Shown in pieces: positions 18,900 to 30,122 of a stretch of DNA of 64,000 bases (position 1 is the stretch's first letter; each line of letters opens with the position of its first letter). Origin of the DNA: Semisulcospira habei (taxonomy: Eukaryota; Mollusca; Gastropoda; Semisulcospiridae); contig BTPG01000006.1 in assembly GCA_036245525.1 (NCBI GenBank), positions 89,617,035 through 89,681,034 on the forward strand, written 5' to 3'. A model generated the notes under the pieces. It did not search any database. It saw only the letters and a program-made list of their open reading frames with translations, and was not told where the DNA came from. A program made the position numbers and the translations under genes.

Positions 18900-19840
18900 G
18901 AATGGCAAAGCCATTATGGCTCACATGTATGACCTATTTACATGCGTGACCTTTATGAAAATAAGTAACGAGCTGGCTTTTGCACCAGCAAAATCCATGT
19001 TTTCTGAAAATGTAAGCATTTTTCACTTATCTGTCAACACCCCCCCCCCCCCCTCCCCCAACCCCACACATGACCCTTGACCGTTGCGATGAGTCAACTA
19101 AATTAGTATGCATAGGAAGGTCTTATCATCAGCTACCTTTGTGCGAAATGTGATTGAAAAATTTGCAAAAATGTTGATAATACCTACAATTTTATCAAAA
19201 ATTTGCGTTTTACCCACATTTGCCGGCCTCTTGTGACCCTTGACCTTTTTGAGGGGTCATCCAAATTAGTATGCATAGATAGGTCTTACCATTGGGTTTG
19301 AAGTTGTGAACAGTATTTGAAAACAAACATCTTTTTCTCAAAATATGGCTATTTTTTACCTATTTCCTGAGCTCTTGTGGCCCTTGACCTTTCAGAGGGA
19401 TCAACCAAATTACTATGCACAGAAAGTTCTTTTCATCAGGTATTTGTAGCAAGTTTGGGTTTGAAGTTGTGAATAGTATTTGAGAAAAAAAAACATCTTT
19501 TGTCAAAATATGGCTATTTTGGACCCATTTCCTGAGCTCTTGTTACCTTTGACCTTTCCTAGGGGGTCATCCAAATTAGTATGCATAAATAGGTCTTACC
19601 ATCAGGTATCTCTGTATTAAATTTGGGTTTGAAGTTGTGAATAGTATTTGAGATAAAAACATCTTTTGTCAAAATATCACTATTTTGAGACCTATTTCCT
19701 GAGCTCTTGTGACCCTTGACCTTTCTGAGAGATCAACCAAATTAGTATGCATAGAAAAGGTCTTACCATCAGGTATCTTTGTACCAAGTTTGGGTTTGAA
19801 GTTGTGAATAGCATTTGATAAAAAATAAATTATGTCAAAA
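18900..19840 (+). mobile_element. Pearl/Helentron-like element with tandem core, left part
   Basis: About four to five diverged tandem units of roughly 146-168 bp. Each contains CCCTTGACCTTT, CCAAATTAGTATGCATAG, GGTCTTACCATCAGG, GTTTGAAGTTGTGAATAG and CAAAATATGGCTATTTT. Units start near 19,077, 19,236, 19,382, 19,550 and 19,716. The array is cut at 19,840 by DIRS-1 and resumes at about 29,585. A tandem core of about 160 bp with a distinct end module is typical of molluscan pearl (Helentron-associated) elements. That class is an inference. Confidence 0.6.
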
Positions 19841-20329
19841 TTAATTTTTCTCTAAAATGTATTTTTTCGAAAAATGCTTACCGACATTACTGTCAGGAAT
19901 ACTGATCTAGCTAGCCTAATTTTAGCCAAAACTGCTGTGTGCCTATAAGGTAGGGGAGGCAACAAGGGACACTATAAGCTGGGCAGTACCCCAGGTAGCC
20001 TCCCTTCCATCCTCATCCGGGCACACGCCCACCGGAATAGCCATTCTGTTTCTTAGCAAGCCAGCAGCAGCGGGGCAGGCGGGAGGGTCATCCGAGTAAT
20101 GTCATTTTTCGAAAAAATACATTTTAGAGAAAAATTCATTTGTTTCCTCAAAACACATTACCGATGACATTACTGTCAGGAAGAATATCAAAGAGGAGGT
20201 GGGTGCCACTTAGAACGCCCCTAACCCCTGGGTAATATCGAGACCCGTCCTCCCTGGTACAACCTCCCGATAATTTTAGCTAAGATACCTGCAGCACCTG
20301 GGTTGCCGGGAGGGAGTTTTGTGCCGCCG

Positions 20330-20590
20330 TAATGTCTCCCACCAGCGATAGGTTCTCGCGCTGGCTGGAGAGGCCCCTCAGGTAGAATCGGGCAAAGGTC
20401 GACTCTGTTCCCCAGCCCACCGCCGCCACAAAGTCTTGACTGCACAGTTGCGGTTGAATGCGAGCTTGTGGCCATGGCTGCTAATCTCATGCGCCCTAAT
20501 GTTCATGCACTTGGCTGTATCAGGGGCGAGGTCCTGGTAGGCTGAGCTATCACGCATCGGAGCCAGGAGGTCGACTGTGCTCGCCATTCC
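20330..20590 (-). pseudogene. DIRS-1 tyrosine recombinase, C-terminal part
   Basis: Remains of the YR catalytic C-terminus: a MNIRAHEISSHG segment (the HxxR box degraded to HEIS) and a FYLRGLSSQ-like block near 20,370-20,395 that would carry the nucleophilic Tyr. The frames at 20,378-20,587 and 20,221-20,490 are offset, so at least one frameshift is present. Confidence 0.6.
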
Positions 20591-20936
20591 ACGGCCGCCA
20601 AGATATCTGTGACCGCACAGGTGCGGTCAAGCGCTAGGCTAGCGGTCATGGCTCTGACCTTGTGCACCCTGATGTACATTCGCTTGGCTGCATCAGGGGC
20701 TAGATCCTGGTAGGTGGAGTGTATCACTCATCAGAGCCAGAAGGATATCGTCTGGGCAAAGATGTCATTTCTACCTGGGGACAGATGGAGGAAAAGGCGG
20801 GTGCGTCTCCTGCGTAGCGGCTTGGTCCGGCGCAGGTACACCAGTAAGGCTCTCACCTGGTCCTGTTGCCTGGATTCTCAGGTAGAGACTGGATCCCTCA
20901 AGGTCTGGATGGCGACCAATGGAGAACGGGATTTGG

Positions 20937-21455
20937 CTAGGAAGCCGGGTCGGGCAGCAGTTGCACAGAGCCATTTGTTCGGAATCGCAGGCATGTTTGG
21001 ATGTGCAGCTCGCTGACTCCAGCCGCCATGGCGAGAGCCAGTAGGAAGCACATCTTCCGCGTAAAGTCCGGAAACCGCGCCGACTGAAGTCGTTCAAAGC
21101 GGCCAGAGTTGAGCCATGTCAGCGCCCAGGGTAGGTCCCCTCGTGGTACGAGTGAGCGGAGTGCCGGACGTCTTAGACCGAAGGGCGCCATAAGGCCAGC
21201 CAGGTCCTTGAAGTTGCCAGGATCGGGCCGTCCCACATGCCGGAACGTTTCGGCGATCCTCGCTAGGCAGCCATGAATGGTGATTGGTGCCAGAAGCTGG
21301 CCGGTGAAGAGCCAGAGGAAGAAACTCCGCCAGCTGGGAACCATCAGATCCGTGGGAGAGAGTCGCCCTTCATCACACCAGTCGCACAGTACTCGCCACC
21401 TTCTCTCGGAAACTCCCCTGTTCGAGGGTCCGTGGGCTGCCTCGATAGCTTCCAC
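20937..21455 (-). pseudogene. DIRS-1 tyrosine recombinase, N-terminal and core part
   Basis: 172 codons. The N-terminal SAM-like part includes RRWRVLCDWCDEGRLSPTD and FFLWLF. The core has RGDLPWALTWLNSGRFERL and then RKMCFLLALAMAAGVSELH, the region of the first catalytic Arg in DIRS/Ngaro recombinases. In this copy the expected Arg next to SELH is replaced (GVSELH), which suggests loss of activity. The C-terminal boxes are in a different frame at 20,330-20,590. Confidence 0.75.
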
Positions 21456-21847
21456 CGCTGTACGTTAGAAGCCTCTGCAGCGAGGGCTTGCCGCACAAAC
21501 TTCAGGCGTGGAGTAAAAGTCGCTCGGGACACAGGTGGAACAGGGCCAGCCGCGGTAGCTTGAGCATCGTGTGCGGGATGAGTAGCCGCAGCCAGTGGCT
21601 GAGGCGAGGTTCAGGAGGTCGGTGGTCCAAATCTGGTCCAGCAGCAGTGGCCACCAGGAACAGGACCGCGTTGCAACCTTTGAGCTTGAGTAGGACCATG
21701 GGGACGAGAACCGTCAGCAGGTAGGCGTACGCGATGAGGCCGTCCCAGGTAAAGATAGAACGTTGACTGCCCAGTCTAGTGGATCTGACCCTAGTCCTGA
21801 TGTCCTGGCATCTGCAGAATCTCGCCACCTGAAAATGCAAGAACGGC

Positions 21848-22360
21848 CACTGAGATTCATGATCTCATCATTGACAATGACCTTGACATTCTTCTGCTGG
21901 TTGAGACATGGCTAAAAGACCAAGGTGATGAGGCGTTTATAGCTGCTGTGACACCTTCAGGCTTCAAAACTGTGTCATTTCCCCGAGCTGGACGTCGGGG
22001 TGGTGAAATTGCTGCCATCCACAGGAACTCGCTAGAGGGTTTTGTCACATCATTTGAAACTTTGGTCATGCACTTGTGCTGTCAGAGTGCCTCGGCATGT
22101 CTTGCATGCATCTACCGCCCGCCACCTAGCAGGGCAAATAAGCTAACCACACGTACTTTTTTTCAGGAATTTCCTGACGTCTTGGACTCGGTCATCACTA
22201 GGAAATGTGAGACAATCATCACAGGTGATTTTAACTTTCACCTTAATACTGACAACTGTGAGGTGCGCCAGCTGAAGCAGCTTTTCACCGATCATAATTT
22301 AGTTCAACTTGTCAGCGTGTCAACTCACCGCTGCGGCCATACTTTAGATGGAGTCCTGGT

Positions 22361-22401
<41 letters not shown>

Positions 22402-23976
22402 ACTAACATTGTTAACCACCTCTCTGTAGATGACACTGTCCTCTCCGATCACAAGATTGTCTCCTGCACATGGAGACTCACCAAGCCTCCTCGTCCTAAA
22501 GTTCTGATAAAATCCAGGAACTTAAAGCGCATGATGTGTCTGATTTCAACGCAGATGTTAAACTAGTGGCATCCTCTCTGGCTGATTGTCCAAATGATGC
22601 TCTCGTGGTGAACTACAACAAGTCGCTTCGTAATGTCCTTGATTGCCACGCGCCCCTCAGATCCAGGCGTATAACGTCACGTCCGTCCGCTCCGTGGATC
22701 ACTGATACCGTCAGAGACGAAAAGCTTGAACGACGTAGGTTTGAGCGCCAGTGGCAGGCTAGTCGGCTCACAATCCATCGCAAGCTCTACACACGCCAGC
22801 GTAACCATGTCAAGTCAGTGGAACAGGCTGCCCAAAGGGAATTTTACAGTGCTAGAGTCTACAGCTGTTCCTCTAGCAAGCAGTTGTATGCAGCATGCAA
22901 TGAGCTGCTTGGTAAACAGAAAGGGCCTGTACTTTCTACTAACATACCTGCAGCTGAACTACCTGACAGGTTCTGCGTGTACTTTGATGACAAAATCAGC
23001 AAAATTCGGGATGACGTTGATGTCAGGGCTGGCAACGCAACGTTTCATTCATTTGACGGTGTTTGTCTGTCAAAATTCTGTCCTGTAACCGAGCAGTTTG
23101 TGTCTGAACTCATCACCAAATCCCCATGTAAATCATGTGTGCTTCCTACAGATTTACTGAGAGACTGTGGATCTTATTCCTGCAATTACACGCATTATCA
23201 ACAATTCCTTGACGTCTGGCGCTGTACCTCCTCAGTTCAAGCAGGCTGTTGTCACACCATTGTTAAAGAAACCTGGACTAGACCAAAATGACTTGAAAAA
23301 CTTTCGTCCCGTTTCCAACCTCCCATTTATTTCTAAGCTGTTAGAAAAGGCTGTCTTGCAACAGCTTTTGGATCATGTGTCAAGAAATGACCTGCTAGAG
23401 TTGTATCAGTCCGCTTACCACAAGCATCATAGCTGTGAAACAGCTCTTCTTCATGTGACCAACAGCCTGCTTACTTCTGCTGACGAGAGACGTATGTCAC
23501 TCTTGTCATTATTGGACCTGTCTTCGGCGTTTGACACGCTCGACCACAATATCCTTCTGAATAGACTTATTGTGTCTTTTGGCATCCGTGGACGAGTCTT
23601 TGACTGGTTCTCCTCATATTTGTCTGACAGGTTCTGTGTCATTATACAGAATTCTTTTTCCGCTCCCCTCCTTCTGAGATATGGCGTACCCCAGGGCTCA
23701 GTTCTCGGACCGGTCTTGTTTTCTTTGTACACCCAGCCTGTGTCTGAGGTGATCGCCAGTAAAGGATGTGAACATCACAAATATGACGATGACACACAGC
23801 TGAAGAAAGACGCTCCTCTCAAACAGTTCCTGTCTCTTCAGCATGACATGGAACAATGTATAGAAGCTGCTAAGGACTGGATGACAGACAACAAGCTAAA
23901 GCTCAATGAAGAAAAAACAGATGCCTTTGTGGTAGGCACTCGCTCCAGGGTGAGTGTCTCAACGATGAGTCCTTGA
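21848..23976 (+). pseudogene. L2 endonuclease-reverse transcriptase, broken
   Basis: Endonuclease part: LLLVETWLKD, IYRPPPSR and ITGDFNFHLNTDN at about 21,848-22,345, then a poly-G run (22,362-22,400) and SDHKIVSC. Linker at about 22,536-23,160. RT part (23,167-23,976): [49 protein letters not shown] and [10 protein letters not shown]. The canonical YADD is YDDD here. The frame changes near 22,400, 22,540 and 23,160. The ORF then jumps at about 23,970 from the thumb to the C-terminal LHWLPV domain, an internal deletion. Confidence 0.85.
22362..22400. repeat. Poly-G run inside the L2 endonuclease
   Basis: About 39 consecutive G on the + strand where the L2 frame should continue from HTLDGVL to NIVNHL. 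It is a homopolymer expansion; its assembled length may not be reliable. Confidence 0.85.
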
Positions 23977-24586
23977 TGTTACACTGGCTTCCTGTGAAGT
24001 TCAGAATTGAATACAAAATTGCTTCCCTCATTTTTCAGACCTTTGATAAGACACTCCCGGCATACTTGTCCTCCAGTCTCCTTGTCTATACACCAGGCAG
24101 AGTATTGCGCTCAAGCACCGACGACAGAATATCGACTATCCCCAGTGTCCTTAAAAACCTTTGGACAGTGGTCCTTTTCTTTCCAAGCTCCCAAAGTGTG
24201 GAATGGTCTTCCCCATGATATTCGCCATGCACCATCTTTGGCCATTTTCAGGGCTAGATTGAAAACATATTTTTTCAATCTGGCCTTTGAAAGGGATTGA
24301 TCAACCCTACGTTTTCCCATCAACATATATATATATCTGATCAGGCTCTTGACATGTTATGTTTATTATTTTAGTATTGTGTCAGTGTGCACGAATGATT
24401 GTGTTTTTGTACTTTGTCAGTACTTTAGTTAGTTAATTTCAATTAGTTAGATTATCTAGATGCAAAGCGCTCTGAGCCTTTCTTTGTGGGGATATTGCGC
24501 TATAGAAGAGTTTATTATTATTAGGAAGCTGGTGAATCCACCTCGTCATGAAGAGGTCGATCATGGGGTCTCCCAAAGGGTGCAGA

Positions 24587-24981
24587 TCATCTGAAGAAGT
24601 CTGGCTGGAGGGTCCACTTGGTGTGTACAAGCTGACCGCGTCGCAAGCGGGAATCGGCTAGGACATAGGGATGGCCCGGGACGTCTGGCTCGGAGAGAAA
24701 TGCCGCGATCCTCGCACCCCGGGAACAGCTGGTAGAGATGGATGCAGAGGGTGGGGAGCGCGTCCCGCCCTGCTTCTGGATGTAGGCGACCACCATGGGG
24801 TTGTCCAAAGGATGAGCAGCTCTAGGTGTTGTAGAGGGGGCTCCCACACAATGAGTGCTTGCCAGACCGCCTTCAGTTCTAACCAGTTGATGTGCTGGAC
24901 CCCGAGGTCCGGGGGCCAGAGGCCGTGACGAACATCAGTAGGAGGTGAGCGCCCCAGTCGGCGAGACTTGCGTCGACGCAC
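24587..24981 (-). pseudogene. DIRS-1 RNase H domain
   Basis: The minus strand encodes GVQHINWLELKAVWQAL, the conserved LELKAV acidic motif of DIRS RNase H. In the neighbouring frame it encodes VVAYIQKQGGTRSPP. The two frames overlap, so there is a frameshift. The domain lies between RT and YR, as in the family. Confidence 0.7.
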
Positions 24982-25104
24982 AGGGACAGCTGGGGAGGAG
25001 GCGAGTAGAGGGAACTCCCGTCGCGAGCCAGCCAGGCTCCGCCCAACGAAGGAGATGTGGAAGAAGCATCAGTAGTACCGGGACCGGAGCCTCGAGGTCG
25101 CCCG

Positions 25105-26134
25105 TCAAGGTCGCCAGTGAAGGAGAAGGTGCTGCTGAAGGGGGCGGTAGTAGAGACGGCCAAGGGGGAGTAAGACTGCTGCCGCACTTATCAGGCCCAG
25201 AAGCTGAAGCCACACTCTGGCGGAGACCGTCACCGTCCGAGGCACCTGTCGGGCCAGGTTCACCAACTTCAAAATGCTTGGCTCTGGTAAATTCACCTCG
25301 TTGAGCTCAGTGCGAAACCCATCCCCAGATGAACGAAGTGGCGGGACGGCACAAGGTATGATTTGCCCAAGTTGAGCAGGAAGCTGATTCTGTCGCGCAG
25401 ATCTAGCAGCCCATCTCAATCCTCCGCCAACAGGACCTCCAACTGGTTCTGCCAAAGAAGATTGTCCAGATATTTGACGCAGGACTCGAGGACATCCGTC
25501 TGGCCCTGGCAACGACGGCGTCCAAGAAGCGGGTGAACACCCAGGGTTGAGGTTGAGTCCGACGGGTAGAACGCGAACCAGTAAACCACTCCACTGAAGG
25601 CAAAGCGCACGTAATGCTCTGAGGTGGGGTACATGGAGACGTGGAGATAAGCATCCGACAGGCCTAGGCTGACGGGGAAGTCCATAGTCTGCACAGCAGC
25701 CCAAGAGCTCGTGCAGTCTCCATGCGAAAAGGCGGGGCGATGAGAAACTTGTTTAGGACAAACATGTCAAAGACGGGACGCCACTTGCCGCCCGGCTTGT
25801 GAACCACGAAAAGGCGGCAGTAGAAGGCTGGGGAGTCGTGTCGCGTTACCACCTCCGCAGCGACCTTCCGAAGCAAAACGGCAACCTCGTCATGCAGGCT
25901 CTGCTTGGAACCCCTAGATGAACTCGGCCCAATGGGGGTAGTCCGGTGTATGGCGAGAGATGCTCCTCTGCACAACAGGCCGGTAGTACTCTCCACTCTT
26001 CCTCGTATCCGTACTGTCAGCAACTCCTTAACTCGCTGCAATAGCATCCACTGTCGCACCCGAGAAGCCTCTTGGTGCGAGTGTTGACTGTCCATCTCCC
26101 AGCGTGCCGCGTCAGCCGCTCTGTGACTGTACAA
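25105..26134 (-). pseudogene. DIRS-1 reverse transcriptase
   Basis: From the high end: SPAFYCRLFVVHKPGGKWRP, VFDMFVLNKFLIAPPFRMET (motifs 1-2), LSDAYLHVSMYPTSEHYVRF (motif A), a VYWFAFYPSD segment, and YLDNLLWQNQLE in place of the catalytic YLDD block. Three overlapping frames (25,664-26,134; 25,416-25,694; 25,105-25,704) must be joined, so the gene is broken. LGRLYYRPLQQHLLLHW near 25,150 is the usual DIRS connector toward RNase H. Confidence 0.8.
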
Positions 26135-26310
26135 GCAGTTGCTGCCAGGGTTGCGATCGTCTTGGATGCGGAGCTGAGGCAGGGTTCGCCGCGCGTCTCC
26201 AAGGACAGTGATCCAGCAAAACAGTCATCAAAGTCCTACTCACTATGCCATCCTTGAGCTTGTGGGGCGCCTAGGTACCCGTCCTGAGGGGGGGAACGCG
26301 CTGCCGCATC

Positions 26311-26524
26311 TTAACCCATATCAGCCTGAGGCTGACAGCTTCAAATTGTGCCCTGCCATACACAGGCAATACTATAGAGAGAAAAAAAATACAGCGCAAA
26401 AACTTGACATGATGGCTAGGCCAGATTAGCGAGAAGCCTAGTGGTGCCAAGCCACTCTGGCGCTACCCTTTAACTATTCTGATTCGAATGCATGTCACCC
26501 TCTGGTGAACAAGATAAGGGTTAA
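26311..26524 (-). mobile_element. Degenerate family A MITE, nested in DIRS-1
   Basis: TTAACCCATATCAGCCTGAG at the low end and AAGATAAGGGTTAA at the high end match the reverse of family A. The hairpin core is decayed. It lies directly against the RTE 3' end at 26,526. Confidence 0.65.
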
Positions 26525-26525
26525 G

Positions 26526-28942
26526 ATTACTTACTTACGCCTGTCACCCCTCCCAGGGTATAGGCCGTCGACGAGAGACCTCCAGTGACTCCTGTCCTGT
26601 GCTTCTCCTTCGATTTTACTCCAGGTGGTTCCCAGTCTCTTGATGTCTGCTTGGAGGTCTCGACACCAGGTGTTTCTCAGCCTGCCTCTTTTCCTCTTTC
26701 CCTGGGGGTTCCATGACAATGCCTGCCTAGTGATGCTGGAAACTGGCTTTCTCAGACTGTGACCAATCCATCCCCATCTTCTTTGTCCAATTTCATTCTC
26801 TGCTGTTATCTGCTCTGTTCTCTCCCAGAGTCTGACGTTGCTGATCTTCTCTGGCCAGTGGATTTTCAAGATTCTTCTAAGGCAACAGTTTATGAAGATC
26901 TGTTCTCTGTTGACTGTGGTTTTTGTCAATCTCCATGTCTCTGCTCCATATAGGAGAACTGCTTTTACGTTCGAGTTGAAAATCCGGACTTTGGTGTGTT
27001 GTGACAGCTCTCTGGAACTCCACACTTTTTTAACTGGAGAAAGGCTGCTCTGGCTTTACCAATTCGTGCTCTGACATCTGCATCAGTGCCACCTTTTTTG
27101 TCGATGATGCTCCCGAGATAGATGAAGGACTCCACCTCCTCCAACAGGGTGCCAGCAAGCAAGACTGGTTCTTCCCTGGTTGCATTCAGCTTCATTGTCT
27201 TTGTTTTCTGTTTGTGGATGGTGAGGCCCACTTGGGATGAGATGTCAGCCAGCCTCGTGGTCTTGTCCTGCATTTGTTGATGAGTGTGGGACAGTAAAGC
27301 CAAGTCGTCTGCAAAATCGAGGTCGTCAAGCTGTGTCCACAGGGTCCACTGTATTCCGCTTCTTCTCTCCTCTGTGGTCCTCTTCATGACCCAGTCTATG
27401 GCCAGTAGGAAGAGGAACGGAGACAGCCTGACGCCGGTTCTGACCTGGAGCTCCCTGGTGAACTGCCCTTCATGGATCACGCGACATGTCATGCCATCGT
27501 AGCTGCTCTTGATCAGACAGACGAGTTTTGTGGGTACACCGTAGTGTCGTAGGAGTTTCCACAAAGTCTCTCGGTCCACACTGTTAAATGCTTTCTCATA
27601 ACCCACAAAGTAGACGTACAGCGGGGAGCTCCACTCCAGAGACTGCTCCACGATGATGCGGAGAGTGGCAATCTGGTCTGTACATGATTGGTTTTTCCTG
27701 AATCCTGCTTGCTGGTCTCTCAGCTGGGGGTCGACGGAGCTCTTCATTCTCTCCAGGATGATCCTGTTGAAGACCTTTCCTGGTACTGACAGCAAGGTGA
27801 TTCCTCAGTAGTTGGAACACTTGCTGAGGTCGCCTTTCTTGGGAAGGTTGATTAGGTACTCCTCCTTCCAGTCAGCCGGCATCACCTCCTCTTCCCAGAT
27901 CTTTCCAAACAGTGGGTACAGCATCTCTACTGTTGTTTCTAGGTTTGCTTTCAGAGCCTCTGCTGGGATGCCATCTGGCCCTGCTGCTTTGTCGTTCTTC
28001 AAAAATGCCACTGCTCTTGTGATCTCTTCCAGGCTGGGTCTGTCACAGCTGATGGGTAGGTCAGTGTCTGCTGGCTGGATGTCTGGGGGGTCGGGTGGGA
28101 TGGGTCTGTTCAGTAACTCTCCAAAATATGCGGCCCATCTGTCGAGTTGGTCTGCTCTGTCTGCAATAGGCTTGCCTTCTTTGACTTTTACTGGTCTTTC
28201 TGTATGGCCATACTTGCCGGACAATCTTCTGGTAATGTCGTAGAGCTGTTTCATGTTGCCGCTGCCTGCTGCCTTTTCTGCCTCTGCTGCTAGGCCGTCT
28301 GTATAGGCTCTCTTGTCTGCCCTGATACTCCTCTTCACCTCGCGGTTGGCTTCGGAGTATTCCTCATGTGCCCTTGCTTTGGCTGCTCTAGTGCGACTGT
28401 TGTTAACAACTGCTTTCTTCTGCTTCCTCCCTTCTATCTTCTTCAAAGTCTGTGCTGTCAGCCAGTCCTTGTGATGGTGTTTCTTGAACCCCACAGTGTC
28501 TTTGCAGGTTGAGTTCAGTGCCTCTCTAACTGCCTTCCACTGCAGCTCTGTGGTGACCGCCTCCTCTTCATTTACTAGCTCCTGTAGCGCTTGAAACCAG
28601 TTGGACAGCACCAGTTTGAACTCTTCTCTCACTCCAGCCTCTCTCAGGAGGTCTACATTATAGCGCTGTCTGCTTGTTGTCCCCGTACTGCTTTTCTTTA
28701 ACTTGAGCTTTATTCTTAAGATAAGCAGATGATGGTCTGAGGCGACATCTGCTCCCCTCCTCACTCGAACATCTTGAAGGGATCTTCTAAATTTCTTGCT
28801 AAGGCAGATATGGTCTATTTGGTTTTATGTATGGTAGTATGGTCAGGTGAGACCCACGTTTCTTTGTGTATTCTTCTGTGTGGGAAGATGCTGCCTCCAA
28901 TGACAAGTATGTTTAGAGCACAAAAGTCTACGAACCTCTCCC
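26526..28942 (-). mobile_element. RTE-type LINE, 5'-truncated, nested in DIRS-1
   Basis: The 3' end (TTACTTACTTACGCCTG on the + strand) is at 26,526. The copy ends inside the endonuclease at about 28,942, where DIRS-1 sequence resumes. The order on the minus strand is partial endonuclease, RT, C-terminal domain. It is about 90% similar by eye to the copies at 53,157 and 59,853, and older, with several stops. Confidence 0.85.
26531..28942 (-). pseudogene. RTE ORF, truncated and broken
   Basis: Contains part of the endonuclease (RFVDFCALNILVIGGSIFPH at the high end, GADVASDHHLLILRIKLKLK), the linker, RT (YEKAFNSVDRETLW, DDLDFADDLALL) and the C-terminal VLLYGAETWRLTK and WGWIGHSLRKP blocks. Breaks include a stop near 27,805, a missing CxLLSP segment in RTGVRLSPFLF (short deletion) and a frameshift near 27,030. 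Confidence 0.85.
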
Positions 28943-29402
28943 CGCCACTGGAAGTCCCCACATCTCGTGCAGGTGTGAACTTGCCCACTGCAAACATAAA
29001 CAGTCAACGGCGAGCGAGCGCGGCTCCTCGAGGGGACGCACCAATGCGATCGCGAGTACGAGTTTCACCCCCCCGTCACCCCCCCCCCCCCTTGAGCGCC
29101 GGTCGCAGGCACTAACCGAGGTTATACTTAGCCATGGCAGAGAGGTGGGCGAGGCAGCGCTGTAGGGACCAACCACGATGTAGAGTCCCCCACGCTGATC
29201 GGTCGCTCGTCGGTAAACCAAGGCTCAGGAACAGTACAAGTCCACTGAACACAGAAACTCCGCCCTGAAGCCCACAATGAAGAATAATCTGAGAGGGAGC
29301 ACAGAGCACGACGTAAGAGCTCAAGTCACAAGTCCCAAGTCACAAAACCGGTCACACTATACGAAGTCCAGACGCAGAGAGAAGGCACACAACCATCCAC
29401 GG
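28943..29402 (-). other. DIRS-1 5' region
   Basis: DIRS-1 sequence between the nested RTE and the 5' arm. The fragment LHEMWGLPVAGRG at about 28,930-28,975 corresponds to the Cys/His region upstream of DIRS-4 gag (CKRCGGFQWPSD). The rest is non-coding. Confidence 0.5.
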
Positions 29403-29585
29403 CTAGCTAAGAAACAGAATGGCGATTCCGGTGGGCGCGTGCCCAGATGAGGATGGAAGAGAGGCTACCTGGGGTACTGCCTAGCTTATTGCGCCCCTTG
29501 TTGCCTCCCCTACCTTTTAGGCACACAACAATTTTGGCTAAAATTAGGCTAGCTAGATCAGTATTACTGACAGTAATGTCATCAG

Positions 29586-29830
29586 TAGCTATTTTTGACC
29601 TATTTCCTCATCCCGTGACCTTGACCTTTGTGAGAGGTCACTCAAATTGGTATGTTTAGAAAAGTCTTGCCACAAAGTATCCTTGGACCAAGTTTGAAGA
29701 CTGTGGCTTGAATAGTCTCCGAGAAAATGCCAACGTTAAAGTTTACCACGGACGACGGCAGATGGACAGAAGACCACTGGCCCAGAACATAGACTCACTT
29801 TTGCTTTGAATGTGAGCTAAAAAGCAGAAT
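29586..29830 (+). mobile_element. Pearl/Helentron-like element, right part and end module
   Basis: The tandem unit resumes after DIRS-1: AGCTATTTTTGACC, GACCTTGACCTTTGTGAGAG, CTCAAATTGGTATG. It runs into an end module GTTTACCACGGACGACGG, CATAGACTCACTTTTGC and GTGAGCTAAAAAG near 29,825. An inverted copy of this module lies at 6375-6480. It ends about 55 bp before the MFAP1 exon at 29,884. Confidence 0.6.
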
Positions 29831-29883
29831 ACGTCTCCAGGACTGAAGAATTTTTCTATGAATTCAGAGTTCACTGTACTTAC

Positions 29884-30043
29884 GACAAAGAAAGCACCAC
29901 GGTGGTAGTATTTCTGGAGGAACTTGTATTTCCCTTTGGGAGCCTTGTTGGTGACCTGCTTGGGGTTGGCTCGGAACTCCTGCCGCCTCTCTTCCTCTGT
30001 CATGTTGCGGACACGGTCCAGCTCCATCTTCTCCCTCTCAATG
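29884..30043 (-). CDS. MFAP1: MFAP1 exon ([13 protein letters not shown] block)
   Basis: 160 nt: one nucleotide completing a codon, then 53 codons, ending phase 0 at GTC|GTAAGT. The acceptor is GATGTTTCAG. It encodes [19 protein letters not shown], then [18 protein letters not shown], the signature of the MFAP1 C-terminal domain. It is intact. The following intron contains DIRS-1 and about 12 kb of repeats. Confidence 0.96.
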
Positions 30044-30122
30044 CTGAAACATCAATTTGATAAATTAAAGCATACAAATGGGTCTCGAAGGGGTGGGGGG
30101 AGGGGGGGGGGGGGTCAAGGAG

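Larger units (their letters stand above)
21845..24526 (+). mobile_element. L2-type LINE nested in DIRS-1
   Basis: Plus-strand copy beginning inside the endonuclease (TEIHDLIIDNDLDILLLVET) and ending in the L2-style tail GCAAAGCGCTCTGAGCC...ATTGCGCTATAG plus (TTA)n at 24,526. It separates the DIRS-1 YR from the DIRS-1 RNase H, and the DIRS sequence resumes at AGCTGGTGAATCCACC. It runs antisense to both DIRS-1 and MFAP1. Confidence 0.85.
19841..29585 (-). mobile_element. DIRS-1: DIRS-type YR retrotransposon with nested insertions
   Basis: Minus-strand element. The 3' inverted terminal region begins AAA|TTAATTTTTC at 19,838. The internal complementary region is at about 20,096-20,182, where a copy of the 3' end (AATACATTTTAGAGAAAAAT) is fused to a copy of the 5' end (TTTCCTCAAAACACATTACC). 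The 5' arm lies at about 29,403-29,583 and is the inverse of about 19,868-20,060. Order on the minus strand: decayed gag-like region, RT, RNase H, YR. The outermost about 25 bp of the 5' end are lost. It is interrupted by an L2 LINE (21,845-24,526), a family A MITE (26,311-26,524) and an RTE LINE (26,526-28,942). It lies in the MFAP1 intron between the exons at 29,884 and 17,907. Confidence 0.88.
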
